Shown piece after piece: positions 43,979-53,342 of a stretch of DNA of 64,000 nt. The notes under the pieces are model-generated. The model searched no databases. It was not told where the DNA came from and worked only from the letters and a program-made list of their open reading frames with translations. How positions within the stretch are numbered: the stretch's first letter is position 1; every line of letters starts with the position of its first letter. The translations under genes and the position numbers were made by a program. Origin of the DNA: FW021-bin31 sp964422465 (lineage in GTDB: Bacteria; Bacteroidota; Bacteroidia; Chitinophagales; Chitinophagaceae); assembly GCA_964422465.1 (NCBI GenBank), contig CAYRBD010000002.1, positions 27,371-91,370 on the forward strand, written 5' to 3'.

Positions 43979-44332
43979 TTATTCCGGTTTGGGAGCATCG
44001 GCCTGGCGAGATTTGAATTTTTTCAGAAAATCCATGGCAAATTGCCGCATTTCTTTGGCATGATCGCTGTATTGGGTGGCATGTTCATAGGTTTCTGCCA
44101 TTCCTACCAAGGTTTGAAAGATAAATTCAGCCATTTCATCCATCATCATCTCCTTCGTCCACAGATCTATCCGAAAGGCGGTCTTTTGCTCAGAGTTCCA
44201 GAAGGATACCAGCATGGCTCGTGCTTCATTTTCCAGATTGGCAGCGGTTTCGGAGGCTTTCCAGGTGATCTGATGAGGTACATTTTGTTCATCCAGAGTT
44301 ACTGAAATATTAATATCAGACTTTCTTTCCAT
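43979..44332 (-). CDS. gldC: gliding motility protein GldC-like
   Basis: 117 residues. Recognised by the pattern VTLDEQNVPHQITWKASET, FRIDLWTKEMMMDEMAEFIFQTLVGMAETYEHAT and FAMDFLKKF, matching Flavobacterium GldC over its whole length. GldC is a cytoplasmic protein needed for efficient gliding in Flavobacterium; its molecular role is not settled. Most non-gliding Bacteroidota also carry it, so it does not by itself prove motility. Starts 37 bp after a good TAnnTTTG box. Confidence 0.85.
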   Translation of the reverse strand: MERKSDINISVTLDEQNVPHQITWKASETAANLENEARAMLVSFWNSEQKTAFRIDLWTKEMMMDEMAEFIFQTLVGMAETYEHATQYSDHAKEMRQFAMDFLKKFKSRQADAPKPE

Positions 44333-44369
44333 AGTTCTCTTGTCATTTATTGTCGTTAAAAAACAGCTA

Positions 44370-44402
44370 CAAATGTAAAGCTATTTTCTTGTTGTCCCCA
44401 AA
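44370..44402 (-). promoter_or_regulatory. promoter of gldC-yqeY
   Basis: Minus strand: -33 TTTG (44399-44402) in the last codons of the upstream glycosyltransferase gene, a 21-bp spacer and -7 TACATTTG (44370-44377), an exact match. Confidence 0.65.
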
Positions 44403-45523
44403 GCAGCCTGAATTGCCTCCCAAAAGCGTTCGGAGGCTTGTTTCCACGAATATTCTTTTGCCTGTTCATTTGCCTGCACGATCAACTGCGCCCGCAATTC
44501 TTCTTTTTTGTATAATTCACAGAACAGTTCTCCCAATTCCTGATAATCCGTCAATTCAAAATACATAGCTGCTTCTCCGGCTTCCTTCTCATATAAAGTG
44601 TTTTTTACGGCTAAAAGAGGCGTAAGGCATTTCAGCGCTTCCGGTATGAGGCTGGTAAAGTTTATTTTTAAGGAAGGTATCACCTGGACATAAGCTGCTC
44701 CCGTGATGCGGGCAATTTCTGTCCGGGACAAATCGCCGGTTACTTTTACCTCTTTCCTGAATTGGTACGTTCGCAATAATTCAGGAAATTTTTTAAACCC
44801 TTTATCCGGTTTTCCCGCAAGCATCAAAACCATTTCCGGGTTCATCTTTTTTTTCAAAATGGAAAAAGCTTTTAGCAGGTTGATCAGGTTGCTCTCTGTA
44901 TTTATTTCCCCGGTATATAACAGGAATTCCCTGCCTTCTGTATATTGTTCTTTTATCTTTTCCCTTGTTTCCCAATCGAGGGCCTCATACTGTTCCTGGA
45001 TTCCTCTTCCGGTCACTTTTATTTTATATTCCGGTAATTGATAGGCAGACATCAGGCGCTGCCTGCCAAAATCCGAGAGTACGGCTACCTGACCGGCTTT
45101 TTGGAGCGAACGGGATAAATATCGTTTTCTATATCGTTGAAACCGATCTTTCGGACTTGCTTTTTGCTCCATCAGGGCCTCATCCGGTAGAAACAAACAG
45201 GTTGGCAGATCGCCTTTAAAAGGGAGGACACCCCGCATGGACACTAGAACACGAGCGCCGCTATGCTTCAGATAGGCAGGTAGTTTATAATTCCACCTGC
45301 TATAGAGCGAAAGTATGCCGGGAGATAACTTGCCTAAGGTTATTCTTTCTACCTGCTGGTTTTCGGGGAAAATACCGGCTATCGGTTCATCAGAAAGCAA
45401 AAGGAACTTTTCTTCCGGATGAGCATTCAAAATCCGGCTTACTATTTCGTAAACAAAAGTATGTTCCGCATTCCATAAATCTCTTTGAGGAGGAAGGTCA
45501 CCCAGATAGATTGCAATGCTCAT
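44381..45523 (-). CDS. GT4-like glycosyltransferase
   Basis: 380 residues in a GT-B fold. No signal peptide. A C-terminal half with LLYTGEINTESNLINLLKAFSIL near residue 200, VLMLAGKPDKGFK and KINFTSLIPEALKCLTPLLA near residue 305, the last matching the EX7E donor-binding region loosely (E-A-L-K-C-L-T-P). Donor and acceptor are unknown; the gene is 12 bp after gpmI. Not part of the main glycan cluster. Confidence 0.8.
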   Translation of the reverse strand: MSIAIYLGDLPPQRDLWNAEHTFVYEIVSRILNAHPEEKFLLLSDEPIAGIFPENQQVERITLGKLSPGILSLYSRWNYKLPAYLKHSGARVLVSMRGVLPFKGDLPTCLFLPDEALMEQKASPKDRFQRYRKRYLSRSLQKAGQVAVLSDFGRQRLMSAYQLPEYKIKVTGRGIQEQYEALDWETREKIKEQYTEGREFLLYTGEINTESNLINLLKAFSILKKKMNPEMVLMLAGKPDKGFKKFPELLRTYQFRKEVKVTGDLSRTEIARITGAAYVQVIPSLKINFTSLIPEALKCLTPLLAVKNTLYEKEAGEAAMYFELTDYQELGELFCELYKKEELRAQLIVQANEQAKEYSWKQASERFWEAIQAALGTTRK

Positions 45524-45535
45524 TTGCTTACCGTT

Positions 45536-47062
45536 TTAAGAGATTAGTACATCCCCGGTCATTTCTTCCGGTATGGGAATCCCCATGGAAGTAAGGATGG
45601 TAGGCGCAATATCTCCGAGCTTTCCATACTTCACTTCCCCATTATAATCTGCACTGATCACAAAGAACGGAACGGGATTCAGAGAGTGGGCAGTATTGGG
45701 AGAGCCATCCGGGTTTTTCTCAAAATCAGAATTCCCGTGATCGGCAGTCAGAAATATCCGGTATCCGCTCTTTAACGCCGCAGTAACCACTCGTTCCGTA
45801 CATTGATCTACCGTTTCTACTGCTTTAATAACTGCGTCCCAGACACCTGTATGACCAACCATATCTGCATTAGCAAAGTTCAGTACAATAAAATCTGCTG
45901 TTTTATTTTCAAGTTCGGGTACAATTTTATCTGCTAGTTCCCGGGCGCTCATCTCAGGTTGCAAGTCATAGGTAGCCACTTTGGGAGAAGCGGCCATGAT
46001 TCTTTTTTCTCCCTCAAACTCTTTTTCCCGGCCCCCGCTAAAAAAGAAAGTAACGTGAGGATATTTTTCAGTCTCAGCAATGCGGATTTGTTTTTTCCCG
46101 GCTCTTTCCAGGATTTCTCCCATGGTCATTTTCAGGTTCTCTTTTTCAAATAGAACCGGGATTCCCTTAAAGTCTTTGTCATATTCCGTCATGGTAATAT
46201 AATTCAGATCAAGGGTCTTCATTTCCTGTTCCGGCATATCTTCCTGGGTAAGCGCTTGCGTCATCTGGCGGCAACGGTCTGTCCTGAAATTGAAGCAGAT
46301 GACTACATCGCCCGGTTCAATTTTGGCGAGTGGAGCCTCTTCTTTATCCACTTGTACAATGGGCTTGATAAACTCGTCTGTAGTGCCCTCCGCGTAAGAG
46401 GACTCTATAGCGCTATTCAGGTCTCTCGTCTTATGACCTTTTCCTGCGGTCAGGGCATCATAAGCCAGTTTAATGCGCTCCCAGCGCTTGTCCCGGTCCA
46501 TGGCATAATAGCGTCCGATGACGGTGGCAATGGCGCCGGTGGTCTGATCAATATGTTGTTGTAAATCTGCTATAAATCCTATTCCGCTGTGGGGGTCGGT
46601 ATCCCGGCCATCTGTAAAAGCATGAACAAATACATTTTTCAGGTCGTGCGCATGGGCAATATCCAGCAGGCCCTTTAAATGATTGATATGAGAATGTACA
46701 CCGCCGTCACTGACGAGGCCCATCAGGTGAAGTTTTTTACCGGGTTCTCCTGCTGTTTTTAAAGCCTTTAACAGGATATTATTTTCTTTCAGCGAACCCT
46801 CTTTCAAAGCAATATTAATCCGCTGGAGTTCCTGATTCACAATTCTGCCGGCTCCGATATTGAGATGACCTACTTCCGAATTTCCCATTTGTCCCGCTGG
46901 CAGCCCCACTTTCTCGCCACAGGTAATCAATTCGCTATTGGGATATTTATTATAAAGACTGCTTACAAAAGGCGTATGTGCCAAGGCAATGGCATCTGCT
47001 TTTCTTACTTTTCCATGGCCCCATCCGTCCATGATGATCAATATAGCTGGTTTGTTTTTCAT
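45536..47062 (-). CDS. gpmI: 2,3-bisphosphoglycerate-independent phosphoglycerate mutase
   Basis: Interconverts 3- and 2-phosphoglycerate in glycolysis and gluconeogenesis. 508 residues, the normal length. Alkaline-phosphatase-like metal sites: DGWG near residue 12, catalytic Ser62 in GNSEVGHLNIGAGR, DGRDTDPHSG near residue 150, CFNFRTDRCRQ, and LTADHGNSDF near residue 440. A -7 box (TAGTTTTG) lies only 5 bp before the ATG. Confidence 0.95.
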   Translation of the reverse strand: MKNKPAILIIMDGWGHGKVRKADAIALAHTPFVSSLYNKYPNSELITCGEKVGLPAGQMGNSEVGHLNIGAGRIVNQELQRINIALKEGSLKENNILLKALKTAGEPGKKLHLMGLVSDGGVHSHINHLKGLLDIAHAHDLKNVFVHAFTDGRDTDPHSGIGFIADLQQHIDQTTGAIATVIGRYYAMDRDKRWERIKLAYDALTAGKGHKTRDLNSAIESSYAEGTTDEFIKPIVQVDKEEAPLAKIEPGDVVICFNFRTDRCRQMTQALTQEDMPEQEMKTLDLNYITMTEYDKDFKGIPVLFEKENLKMTMGEILERAGKKQIRIAETEKYPHVTFFFSGGREKEFEGEKRIMAASPKVATYDLQPEMSARELADKIVPELENKTADFIVLNFANADMVGHTGVWDAVIKAVETVDQCTERVVTAALKSGYRIFLTADHGNSDFEKNPDGSPNTAHSLNPVPFFVISADYNGEVKYGKLGDIAPTILTSMGIPIPEEMTGDVLIS

Positions 47063-47067
47063 AAGTG

Positions 47068-47075
47068 CAAAACTA
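47068..47075 (-). promoter_or_regulatory. -7 box directly upstream of gpmI
   Basis: TAGTTTTG on the minus strand, an exact match, 5 bp before the ATG, implying a leaderless or nearly leaderless mRNA. Confidence 0.55.
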
Positions 47076-47161
47076 ACGGAAAAATATTATTTGTCCTTTT
47101 TAACAAAAGTTGAATCTTCCATTTAGCATTCGTTTTTCGGGTATTTTGAGATTGCGGGTTT

Positions 47162-48427
47162 CTAGCGTAATACCAGTTGGATGGTTTGTGGAGATTTTTG
47201 TTCGAGAAGGATCTGTCTGTCCTCTGTTAAACGATGGATCATCTCACTTTCATAATGCCTGATTGTTAATATTTCCAGGCTTTCATTATAACTTATCTTA
47301 AACCTGGAATGCAGGGCTTTGATAAGTATTTCTATTTTATCAGCTCTTTGGTCTATACAGAAAGAACAACTGATAGCGCCTGTTTGCATCAAATTGGGTT
47401 TGATTTTTAATTGATAAAAGATGTTGTAAAGGGCGCTTAGGTTTTCTTCGGAGATAAAAGAAAAATCCTTGGTGATAACGGTTATCAGGACCTGTTTTTT
47501 CTTGAGAACGATGATCGGGGGGAGATGTTCCGTTCCGTTCTGGTTGTTAACGACCGTACCGGGCAGGGCGGCATCTAAAAAGCATTTGACCAGGAGGGGG
47601 ATTCCTTTATTTTGGAGAGGTTTTATTGTTTTGGGGTGGATGACATGCGCACCATAGTATGCCATTTCTATTACTTCATTGTAACTGATCCGGTCAATAA
47701 AAAGGGAATCTTTGAAAATCCGTGGGTCGGCATTTTTTAATCCTTCTACATCTTTCCAGATGGTCAGGCTTTTTGCATCAAGCATATTGGCAAAAAGGGC
47801 TGCGGAGAAATCGCTGCCTTCCCGGCCAAGGGTAGTCGTCTTTCCTTCGGTAGTAGAACCAATAAATCCCTGTGTAACGATTACCGGATATTTTTTTAAG
47901 AGCGGAGCAACTTTTTCAGATACCTGTTTTTGAGAAATTTCCCAGTTAATTCGTGCATCTCTATAGGTATCATCCGTACAAAAGACTTTTCGTACATCCA
48001 GCCATTTACTTTGAATGCCCATTTTGTTCAGATAGGCATTTAGAATGAGAGAAGAAATAATTTCTCCCAGGCTGACCAGTTGGTCATAATAATAATCATA
48101 GGGTTGGTAGGCTTTTTCACCCAGCAGCCATTTCATCTCGGCATACAACTGATACAGTTCATTGAAAACAGGATGCTGTGGGTCGTCAATAAGCAGGGAA
48201 GCAGCCTTATTACTTTTATGCTGAATACTGTAAAGCAACTGGGATGCGGTTTCCCGCTGATGCCGGTAGTAATGTTCTACTATTTTCTCCAGTTTGTTGG
48301 TTGTTTGCCCCATGGCAGAGACGACCACTACTAAAGGCTCTTTCGTATGTTTGCTTATAATAGAGGCGGCATTTTTAAGGCCTTCCGTATCTTTTAGTGC
48401 GGCTCCCCCAAATTTAAAAACTTTCAT
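47162..48427 (-). CDS. aspartokinase (monofunctional)
   Basis: 421 residues. Phosphorylates aspartate to start lysine, threonine and methionine synthesis. Opening KVFKFGGAALKDTEGL (the KFGG motif), then GSDFSAALFANML near residue 215 and the regulatory part with VLITVITKDFSFISEENLSAL, resembling ACT domains. No fused homoserine dehydrogenase. It follows the PLC-like gene by 8 bp; no reason for this pairing is evident. Confidence 0.9.
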   Translation of the reverse strand: MKVFKFGGAALKDTEGLKNAASIISKHTKEPLVVVVSAMGQTTNKLEKIVEHYYRHQRETASQLLYSIQHKSNKAASLLIDDPQHPVFNELYQLYAEMKWLLGEKAYQPYDYYYDQLVSLGEIISSLILNAYLNKMGIQSKWLDVRKVFCTDDTYRDARINWEISQKQVSEKVAPLLKKYPVIVTQGFIGSTTEGKTTTLGREGSDFSAALFANMLDAKSLTIWKDVEGLKNADPRIFKDSLFIDRISYNEVIEMAYYGAHVIHPKTIKPLQNKGIPLLVKCFLDAALPGTVVNNQNGTEHLPPIIVLKKKQVLITVITKDFSFISEENLSALYNIFYQLKIKPNLMQTGAISCSFCIDQRADKIEILIKALHSRFKISYNESLEILTIRHYESEMIHRLTEDRQILLEQKSPQTIQLVLR

Positions 48428-48435
48428 ATCCGCTT

Positions 48436-49227
48436 TTAATAATCTTTTAGGAAATCTTTACAGGCTTTTACGTGATCCGTATTGATCACGTTCACTCCCA
48501 GGGAAATGAGCGTTTTCCAGCAGTCGGGCGTATCGGGCGCCCCCCAGAAGCGAACCGGCTTCTTTTCCCTGCGCGCCTCTTCTATTACTTGTTTCAGGTT
48601 GTCTGCCTCTGCCTTTGGAAGGACGCCGGTTCCGTTCCAGGAAGAATAATCAGCAAAATTAGTACTGATCATCACCACTTTTTTAAGATCGGCGGGCGCA
48701 TATTCTTTTCCCGGTAATCCATCGAACATGATCACCGCAGGATAGGTATGGAACGTATGGATCGGGGGCCTTTCTCCGCTTATAAATACCTGCACGGCCA
48801 TTGGGTTTATTTCGCGGTTGAAGCATTCCGGATGTTGTTCCAGTTTTTTGATTAACAGGGGTAACACGGTATCCCATTTTTCCTTTATATCTATCATGAG
48901 GTAAAAGGTATAGTCCGGATCTTCCGAGACGGTCTTGTTGTTGTGTTGTTTAAAAAGTGTTACAATGGGGGTCAGGTACATTTTTTCCAGTGTTTGCGAA
49001 GGTTGAATGCCGGATTTGGAATGAGCCACCATAAGTTTTCCGTTTACCGGAAATACGTCTGCTTCAATAGAGTTGGCCTTATTGTGATAAGCGTCCCAAA
49101 AAGGATGCGCATGGCTGTAATCGTTATGAGAATGCACCAGCACTTGCGCCGGAGCGGCAGAAGTTGCCATAAGCAATAACACCATCGGAAGCCATTGTAA
49201 GCATTTCAGAAACCGGATTTTTTTCAT
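48436..49227 (-). CDS. exported PI-PLC-like / glycerophosphodiesterase family protein
   Basis: 263 residues with a signal peptide (1-27, ending APAQ). TIM-barrel phosphodiesterase features: LVHSHNDYSHAHPF and NSIEADVFPVNGKLMVAHS carry the two catalytic-type His and the acidic ligands, followed by LMIDIKEKWDTVL. The arrangement (HSHNDY, IEADVF) is like a group of alkaline-phosphatase-associated PLC-like enzymes in Bacteroidota; substrate unknown. No clear promoter box in the 166-bp spacer to fbp. Confidence 0.8.
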   Translation of the reverse strand: MKKIRFLKCLQWLPMVLLLMATSAAPAQVLVHSHNDYSHAHPFWDAYHNKANSIEADVFPVNGKLMVAHSKSGIQPSQTLEKMYLTPIVTLFKQHNNKTVSEDPDYTFYLMIDIKEKWDTVLPLLIKKLEQHPECFNREINPMAVQVFISGERPPIHTFHTYPAVIMFDGLPGKEYAPADLKKVVMISTNFADYSSWNGTGVLPKAEADNLKQVIEEARREKKPVRFWGAPDTPDCWKTLISLGVNVINTDHVKACKDFLKDY

Positions 49228-49334
49228 ATTCTATTATTTTGACAGAGGAGATAGTAAAAGGTATAAAGGTCGGATAGTTTGATTAAATGCACAAGCCTCC
49301 TTTAGAAGACCTTCAAAAAAACCTATCACAATCG

Positions 49335-49366
49335 TTTGCATTTAAATTATTTTTATCCTAATATTG
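49335..49366 (+). promoter_or_regulatory. promoter of fbp
   Basis: -33 TTTG (49335-49338), a 20-bp spacer and -7 TAATATTG (49359-49366, one mismatch); the ATG is 26 bp downstream. The rest of the spacer from 49228 is AT-rich with no other feature seen. Confidence 0.6.
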
Positions 49367-49392
49367 CCTTTTTTTAGAAACCGAATTATTCC

Positions 49393-50412
49393 ATGAATCC
49401 CCAACGAAAAATACTGACTCTGGAGGAGTTTACTATACAAGAATTGAGAAACTTTCCTGGAGCTACCGGCGAGTTATCCGGGCTTTTAAGAGATATAGGT
49501 CTCGCTGCTAAGCGGGTGAACGTGGAGGTGAATAAGGCGGGGCTGGTAGATATCCTGGGAGAAGCCGGCCATACAAATGTGCAGGGAGAATCTGTAAAAA
49601 AGCTGGATGATTATGCCAACCGGCAATTTATTGGGGTGTTGCGCTCAGGTATAAATTGCGCCGGCGTAGGTTCCGAAGAAAATGAAGATGTGGTTATTTT
49701 TGATGATGATCTGAGCAATCGTTCTAAATATGTACTGCTGATGGACCCGCTGGACGGTTCCGGCAATATTGATGTGAATGTTTCCATAGGTACTATCTTT
49801 TCTGTTCATAAAAGAGTTTCTTCCCTGGGAAGCCCTGCTACAAAAGCAGATTTCCTGCAGAAAGGAGATACCCAGGTGGCTGCCGGATATGTCATTTACG
49901 GTTCTTCTACTATTTTGGTGTATGCCACAAAAAGAGGCGTCAATGGTTTTACCCTGGACCCCTCCATTGGAGAATTTTGTCTTTCGCACCGGGATATGAA
50001 GTGTGCGGAGGAGGGGCCGTTTGTTTCCGTAAATATAGGGAACCAGACCGATTTCAGCAAGGGGTTAAAAGAATACCTGGACTGGTTTAATCATCATTCC
50101 ATGACTGACGGCTCCCGCTATACCTATCGCTACATAGGCTCCATGGTTGCCGATGTGCATAGGAACCTGGTCAAAGGGGGTATTTTTATTTACCCCCCAA
50201 CGGAATCGAAGCCCCAGGGTAAGTTGCGGCTTTTATACGAATGCAATCCCCTCGCCTTTATTGTAGAGGTAGCAGGCGGACTGGCTTTCGCCGATGCAGA
50301 AAAACGCATTATGGACGTGCAGCCGGAAGCCATTCATCAACGGAGCCCGATGATCATCGGCTCTAAAAACATGGTGGAAAAATTGAGAAGTTTCCTTAGG
50401 AAAGATTCGTAA
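49393..50412 (+). CDS. fbp: class 1 fructose-1,6-bisphosphatase
   Basis: 339 residues. Gluconeogenic removal of the 1-phosphate. LMDPLDGSGNIDVNVSIGTIFSVHK near residue 116 is the metal-binding signature of class 1 enzymes. YRYIGSMVADVHRNLVKGGIFIYP near residue 236 and KLRLLYECNPLAFIVEVAGGLA near residue 273 match the substrate-binding part. Own promoter. Confidence 0.97.
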   Translation: MNPQRKILTLEEFTIQELRNFPGATGELSGLLRDIGLAAKRVNVEVNKAGLVDILGEAGHTNVQGESVKKLDDYANRQFIGVLRSGINCAGVGSEENEDVVIFDDDLSNRSKYVLLMDPLDGSGNIDVNVSIGTIFSVHKRVSSLGSPATKADFLQKGDTQVAAGYVIYGSSTILVYATKRGVNGFTLDPSIGEFCLSHRDMKCAEEGPFVSVNIGNQTDFSKGLKEYLDWFNHHSMTDGSRYTYRYIGSMVADVHRNLVKGGIFIYPPTESKPQGKLRLLYECNPLAFIVEVAGGLAFADAEKRIMDVQPEAIHQRSPMIIGSKNMVEKLRSFLRKDS

Positions 50413-50429
50413 AGAAGAGGCCGTTCTTT

Positions 50430-50437
50430 TATCTTTG
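50430..50437 (+). promoter_or_regulatory. -7 box for the 539-residue gene
   Basis: TATCTTTG, an exact match, 32 bp before the ATG at 50470; no -33 TTG. Confidence 0.5.
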
Positions 50438-50469
50438 CCTGATTATTCTTTTTATAGTCTTTATAGCTT

Positions 50470-52089
50470 ATGAATCTGAAGAAATTTATTAATATAAATT
50501 GGTATATTGAGCGGAAACCTTATCCCAATCATTCTGATTATGACGTCTTTTATTTAAATATATGCAGAGATTTATATGAATTGATTGAGAAGGTGGTGAA
50601 TATGCCTGCTAATGCAATCAGGCTGAGCCATGAAGAAGCTCGTGAGTTGGCCTATATCCTGACTGCTTATTTTGAAGACCGTGTAAACCATATTGGTTTT
50701 TGGGAGGGGCTGGTAGCTCTACATAAAAAACAATTTGGCAAAAGGCTTCCTTTCTTTGATGAAGAGGAATTAAAGAAAGAGGAGGAAATTTATGATGATA
50801 TTTTCCCCTCCGACCTCCACTACCTTATTCATATAAATTGTATTTTGTTTTTAGCAGGGGAGGAGGGAAAGCCTTTCATTTCTATTGAGAATCCTTTTTT
50901 TATCGCTCTTGCGGAGTCGGTATTTAACTATTTGGATCAAATAGAAGAGATTTTTCATACTGAATTTTATGATGGTTTTTTGACCTCGCCCGATGATTAT
51001 TTTGACCTCAAAGGGAAGATGCAATGGTTTACCTTTAATAGTTACCTGACAGGAATGGAATTTAATGAGAAGGTAAGCGAATTTATTGAAAAGCAAATGG
51101 AGGAAGAAGAAGAGGAGGAAGAGCTTAGGAAAAACTTCCCTGTTCGTTTGTATTCCGAGCAGGACCGGCTCATGTTTGAAGCGCCCTCCTCCTTAACCGG
51201 CTTTTTTCCTGTGGACTTGTTTGCAGGCGCCATCCGTGGTAGTGATGCTGAAAAGAAAGAACTTTCCGGCTTGAAGTGGCGTCCTTTTGGTGTATTTCAA
51301 TTGGAGGAATTTAAAGAAAAGCATTTTCACTTTCGCCATACGGCTACCGGCGAAGAATTTGATGTGTTGAAAGAAAGTTTTGCTGAGACTTCCAAAGTGA
51401 TGGAAGACAATCAATTTTGGCTGACTAAACTGGCTGCCTGGAAAGGAGATTTCTGGGTTTCGGGCTCCTGCATGGCGATACCGCTTCCGCTTGAGGAAAT
51501 AGAAAAGCAGAACGAGAAAGAGCAACATATTTTTCAAAAACATTATAAACCTTATCGGGATAAGTTGAAGCAGTTTGTTACGGATTTCAGAGATAAGGCT
51601 ACAGAATTTTTCCAATCAGATTTGGTCCTTTTTGATTCAGGTGTAGAACTTCAAAAAAGAATGGATGAATTTAGTGTTTGGTATTTTGAAAATGTATCCA
51701 TAAAAGATGGAAAGAACGAAAAGGCTAAACCGGCTAAATTTGATTTCCCTGCTGATGTAATCTCAAGCGACGATTTAGCTTTGTTTATTCCTCCTGCTGA
51801 TAATATTTGTATTGTTTTTGATCATAAAAAGCATCTTCAGGTACTGCAGGAAGAAATATCTGGAAGGCCCGGAAAAGAATTTTGGAGTGCCTTGTTCTGG
51901 CTGCTGAATGATTCTGTTGATACCGAATACTGTTTTTATATATGGGAGAATCTGGAATTAAAGAATCTATCTTTAATTTTACCTTCGATGGCTGCAGACC
52001 GGGTAGATTTTGAAGCCCTTCTGCGGATATACAAGCCACAAGATTTCTCCCCTCTCCGGATGCCACGCTTTTCGCTGACCAATATGTGA
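50470..52089 (+). CDS. uncharacterised 539-residue soluble protein (possibly DUF3843-like)
   Basis: No signal peptide or membrane segment. The N-terminus (FININWYIERKPYPNHSDYDVFYLNICRDLYELI) vaguely resembles DUF3843 proteins, seen mainly in Bacteroidota, but I cannot confirm this. The middle has an acidic run of Glu (about residues 208-220) and an unusual density of Phe, Trp and Asp/Glu, with many Lys/Glu helices. Nothing suggests catalysis. Ends 1 bp before the stop of the convergent ung gene. Function unknown. Confidence 0.6.
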   Translation: MNLKKFININWYIERKPYPNHSDYDVFYLNICRDLYELIEKVVNMPANAIRLSHEEARELAYILTAYFEDRVNHIGFWEGLVALHKKQFGKRLPFFDEEELKKEEEIYDDIFPSDLHYLIHINCILFLAGEEGKPFISIENPFFIALAESVFNYLDQIEEIFHTEFYDGFLTSPDDYFDLKGKMQWFTFNSYLTGMEFNEKVSEFIEKQMEEEEEEEELRKNFPVRLYSEQDRLMFEAPSSLTGFFPVDLFAGAIRGSDAEKKELSGLKWRPFGVFQLEEFKEKHFHFRHTATGEEFDVLKESFAETSKVMEDNQFWLTKLAAWKGDFWVSGSCMAIPLPLEEIEKQNEKEQHIFQKHYKPYRDKLKQFVTDFRDKATEFFQSDLVLFDSGVELQKRMDEFSVWYFENVSIKDGKNEKAKPAKFDFPADVISSDDLALFIPPADNICIVFDHKKHLQVLQEEISGRPGKEFWSALFWLLNDSVDTEYCFYIWENLELKNLSLILPSMAADRVDFEALLRIYKPQDFSPLRMPRFSLTNM

Positions 52090-52090
52090 T

Positions 52091-52771
52091 TTATGCAGGA
52101 TTTAAATCCCAGTCTATAGGAGTACGGCCCTGTTGCTCAAGCAGGTTGTTGGTTTTTGAAAAATGGTGACAGCCAAAAAAACCGTTGTTAGCTGAAAAAG
52201 GGGAGGGGTGCGCCGCTTCCAGTACGTGATGTCGTCGGGTATTGATCAGCACTTTTTTATTTCTGGCAAAACGCCCCCAAAGTAAAAATACAACCCCTTT
52301 TTTTCTTTCAGATATCCTGCTGATAACAGCATCTGTAAAAGTACCCCATCCAATTTGGCTGTGAGAAGCCGGTTTCCTGGCAACCACCGTGAGAATGGCG
52401 TTGAGCATCAGTACCCCTTGCGTTGCCCAATGGGTGAGATTTCCCGAGGCAGGTATGTGCATACCTACATCGGAATGCAATTCTTTAAAAATATTTTTTA
52501 AGGAAGGTGGTGGTGTGACTCCGTCATTTACGGAGAAGCACAATCCGTTTGCCTGTCCCGGGCCGTGATAGGGATCCTGCCCGAGAATTACGCATTTGAC
52601 CTGATCAAAAGGAGTTTGGTTAAAGGCATTAAAGATCAATTTCCCCGGGGGATAAAGGGTCTTTCCTTCCCGGATATCGTGTTTTATCGCCTGGGTTATT
52701 TTTTCAAAATAAGGTTTTTCAAATTCATCATGAAGCGCCTCTTTCCAGCTCCTTTCTATTTGTACCTCCAT
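52091..52771 (-). CDS. ung: uracil-DNA glycosylase
   Basis: 226 residues. Removes uracil from DNA to start base excision repair. The catalytic GQDPYHGPGQANGLCFSV (water-activating Asp near residue 64) and the HPSPFSANNGFFGCHHF motif with the catalytic His near residue 189 mark family 1. Starts with ATG at 52771. Confidence 0.97.
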   Translation of the reverse strand: MEVQIERSWKEALHDEFEKPYFEKITQAIKHDIREGKTLYPPGKLIFNAFNQTPFDQVKCVILGQDPYHGPGQANGLCFSVNDGVTPPPSLKNIFKELHSDVGMHIPASGNLTHWATQGVLMLNAILTVVARKPASHSQIGWGTFTDAVISRISERKKGVVFLLWGRFARNKKVLINTRRHHVLEAAHPSPFSANNGFFGCHHFSKTNNLLEQQGRTPIDWDLNPA

Positions 52772-52874
52772 ATAATAAATAGATAATTGTGATTTTGGCC
52801 TAAATTATGGAATAAAAAAAGAAAACTGAATTTTCGGTATTTTTTTTGATCTTCGTTTAAAAATAGATTTTATC

Positions 52875-53342
52875 ATGCCAAAGAAGATATTAATAGCGCT
52901 GGATTACAGCCCGCCCGCGGAGAAGGTGGCAGATACCGGCTATAGGTTTGCAAAATCAATGGAAGGAGAGGTTTCCTTATTGCACGTGGTCGGAGATATT
53001 AATTACTATTCCTCTGTACAATACACTCCTATTTTGGGATTTGACAGTTTTCTGGATACCACCGTACAGCAGTCCATTACCATTGAGGAGCTAAAAAGTG
53101 CAGCACAACAATTTTTGGATCAGTCTAAAAAACACCTGAAAGACGATACGATTCAAACGATATTGAAAGAAGGGGAAGTTTCCCGGGCTATACTGGAAAC
53201 AGCCAAAGCCCTGCCTGCCGATCTTATCATTATGGGAACACATGGTCGCCGTGGAATTGATAAAGTTTTAATGGGAAGTGTCGCCGAAAAGGTATTACAC
53301 CATTCGGAAGTGCCTGTTTTAATTATCCCCATCCGGGAATAA
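52875..53342 (+). CDS. universal stress protein family protein
   Basis: 155 residues, one Usp domain. IALDYSPPAEKVADTGYRFA at the N-terminus and GTHGRRGIDKVLMGSVAEKVLHHSEVPVLIIP near residue 115, the ATP-binding G-2x-G-9x-G-S pattern of UspFG-type proteins. The 103-bp spacer to ung holds no clear consensus promoter. The last 24 bp overlap the HAD gene on the other strand. Confidence 0.88.
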   Translation: MPKKILIALDYSPPAEKVADTGYRFAKSMEGEVSLLHVVGDINYYSSVQYTPILGFDSFLDTTVQQSITIEELKSAAQQFLDQSKKHLKDDTIQTILKEGEVSRAILETAKALPADLIIMGTHGRRGIDKVLMGSVAEKVLHHSEVPVLIIPIRE

